In this document: piece after piece, positions 63,564-64,000 of the stretch
Layout of the letters: each line of letters opens with the position of its first letter
How positions within the stretch are numbered: the first letter of the stretch is position 1
DNA from: JAIEPX01 sp963725255
GTDB taxonomy: Bacteria; Pseudomonadota; Gammaproteobacteria; JAIEPX01
Assembly: GCA_963725255.1 (NCBI GenBank)
Contig: CAVRXV010000012.1
Coordinates: forward strand, 1 to 64,000
Length of the DNA: 64,000 nt
Direction of reading: 5' to 3'
Notes under the pieces: model-generated
What the model was told of the DNA's origin: nothing
Seen by the model: only the letters and a program-made list of their open reading frames with translations
Databases searched by the model: none
Position numbers and translations under genes: made by a program

Positions 63564-64000
63564 ATGAAAAAATTGAACTTTGGTATAGCGAAGTTAGCGG
63601 CACCCCTTATATTATCCAATTTGACCATTCCCTTATTGGGGTTTACTAATACCTACATTGCCGGTCATCTCCACAATCATGCTACTGTGGCTGCGATTGG
63701 TTTAGGCGTTATGGTCTTTAATTTATTATTTTTAGGCTTTGCGTTTTTAAGGATGGGAACAACAGGATTAGTGGCACAGGCCTACGGAAAAGGTGGAGAA
63801 GAAAATACGTGGCAGACGATTGCCCACAGTTTAATATTATCTTTAGGCATAGGCGCCCTTATTATATTATTCAAAAATCCCATTGGAGATTTAGCGTTCG
63901 GGTTAATTCATGGTGATAGTGCAGTTAAAGCAGCGGCATTACAATATTATTCTTTACGTGTTTTTGCTGCACCAGCAACTTTAACAAATTATGTTTTAGT
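63564..64000 (+). CDS. MATE-family efflux transporter, 5' part
   Basis: The frame is open to the window end (about 145 codons). It starts MKKLNFGIAKLAAPLILSNL and continues with a helix ending TNTYIAGHL, then GLGVMVFNLLFLGFAFLRMG, then TTGLVAQAYGKG. This is the N-terminal pattern of MATE (DinF-like) Na+ or H+-coupled drug exporters. The C-terminal two thirds lie outside the window. Confidence 0.88.
   Translation, partial: MKKLNFGIAKLAAPLILSNLTIPLLGFTNTYIAGHLHNHATVAAIGLGVMVFNLLFLGFAFLRMGTTGLVAQAYGKGGEENTWQTIAHSLILSLGIGALIILFKNPIGDLAFGLIHGDSAVKAAALQYYSLRVFAAPATLTNYVL

Noticed and set aside
1..64000. CRISPR array
   Set aside because: No series of regularly spaced identical repeats was seen, and no cas-like gene.
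1..64000. Prophage or complete insertion sequence
   Set aside because: No integrase, transposase, capsid or terminase gene recognised; only small non-coding repeats.

Overview
The window looks like a chromosomal segment from an AT-rich gammaproteobacterium with a host-associated life. The core genes (ffh, adk, ampD/ampE, dxs, ispA/xseB, pcnB/folK, coaD, rpmBG/radC/dut/algC, kup, glpD/glpK) are typical of gammaproteobacteria. They alternate with large low-complexity or ankyrin-type proteins of no recognisable family, which resemble type IVB (Dot/Icm) effectors. A small protein next to adk resembles the Dot/Icm component IcmD, and there is a lysine/alanine-rich histone-like protein. Together these suggest Legionellales, perhaps a Coxiella/Berkiella-like lineage. 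That placement is inferred from gene content, not from any search. Layout: 0-6 kb holds a CDP-alcohol phosphatidyltransferase, a D-amino-acid-oxidase-like flavoprotein whose C-terminal motif has moved to the N-terminus, a frame-broken unknown gene and an ankyrin-type protein. 6-9 kb holds ffh, a short ypjD-like gene and a CorB-type transporter. 9-13.4 kb holds three adjacent unknown genes on the minus strand. 13.5-22.3 kb holds a serine hydrolase, the IcmD-like gene, adk, a thioredoxin, a histone-like gene, glpD, a Kef-type antiporter, ampD, ampE and another unknown membrane protein, with inverted-repeat hairpins built on GGGGTCAGATCT between genes. 22.6-28.3 kb is the pyruvate dehydrogenase operon; aceF and lpd are intact but the middle of aceE carries about sixteen single-base frame changes. 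28.5-29.2 kb is a Phd/PIN toxin-antitoxin pair with a clear promoter and operator. 29.2-39.2 kb mixes housekeeping genes (a bioC-like methyltransferase, comF, dxs, guaC) with three unknown effector-like genes, one of 1172 residues. 39.2-44.8 kb holds a frame-broken AAA ATPase with tandem operator-like palindromes, ispA/xseB, two copies of a shared repeat, remnants of small genes, an arginase/ornithine-aminotransferase pair and tRNA-Glu. 44.9-58.3 kb is mostly core metabolism, with upp broken by one missing base. 58.3-64 kb holds smaller accessory genes, a 682-residue unknown gene behind a near-consensus promoter, a CsaA-like protein and the start of a MATE transporter. Genes that work together: aceE-aceF-lpd make acetyl-CoA; glpK and glpD form a glycerol route at two loci; arginase plus ornithine aminotransferase turn arginine toward glutamate semialdehyde; dxs and ispA belong to isoprenoid synthesis; ampD and ampE belong to muropeptide recycling. 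Several frame breaks (2.8, 23.2-24.7, 40.6-40.8, 42.5 and 53.5 kb) are either real decay or base-level assembly errors. The sequence alone cannot separate these.
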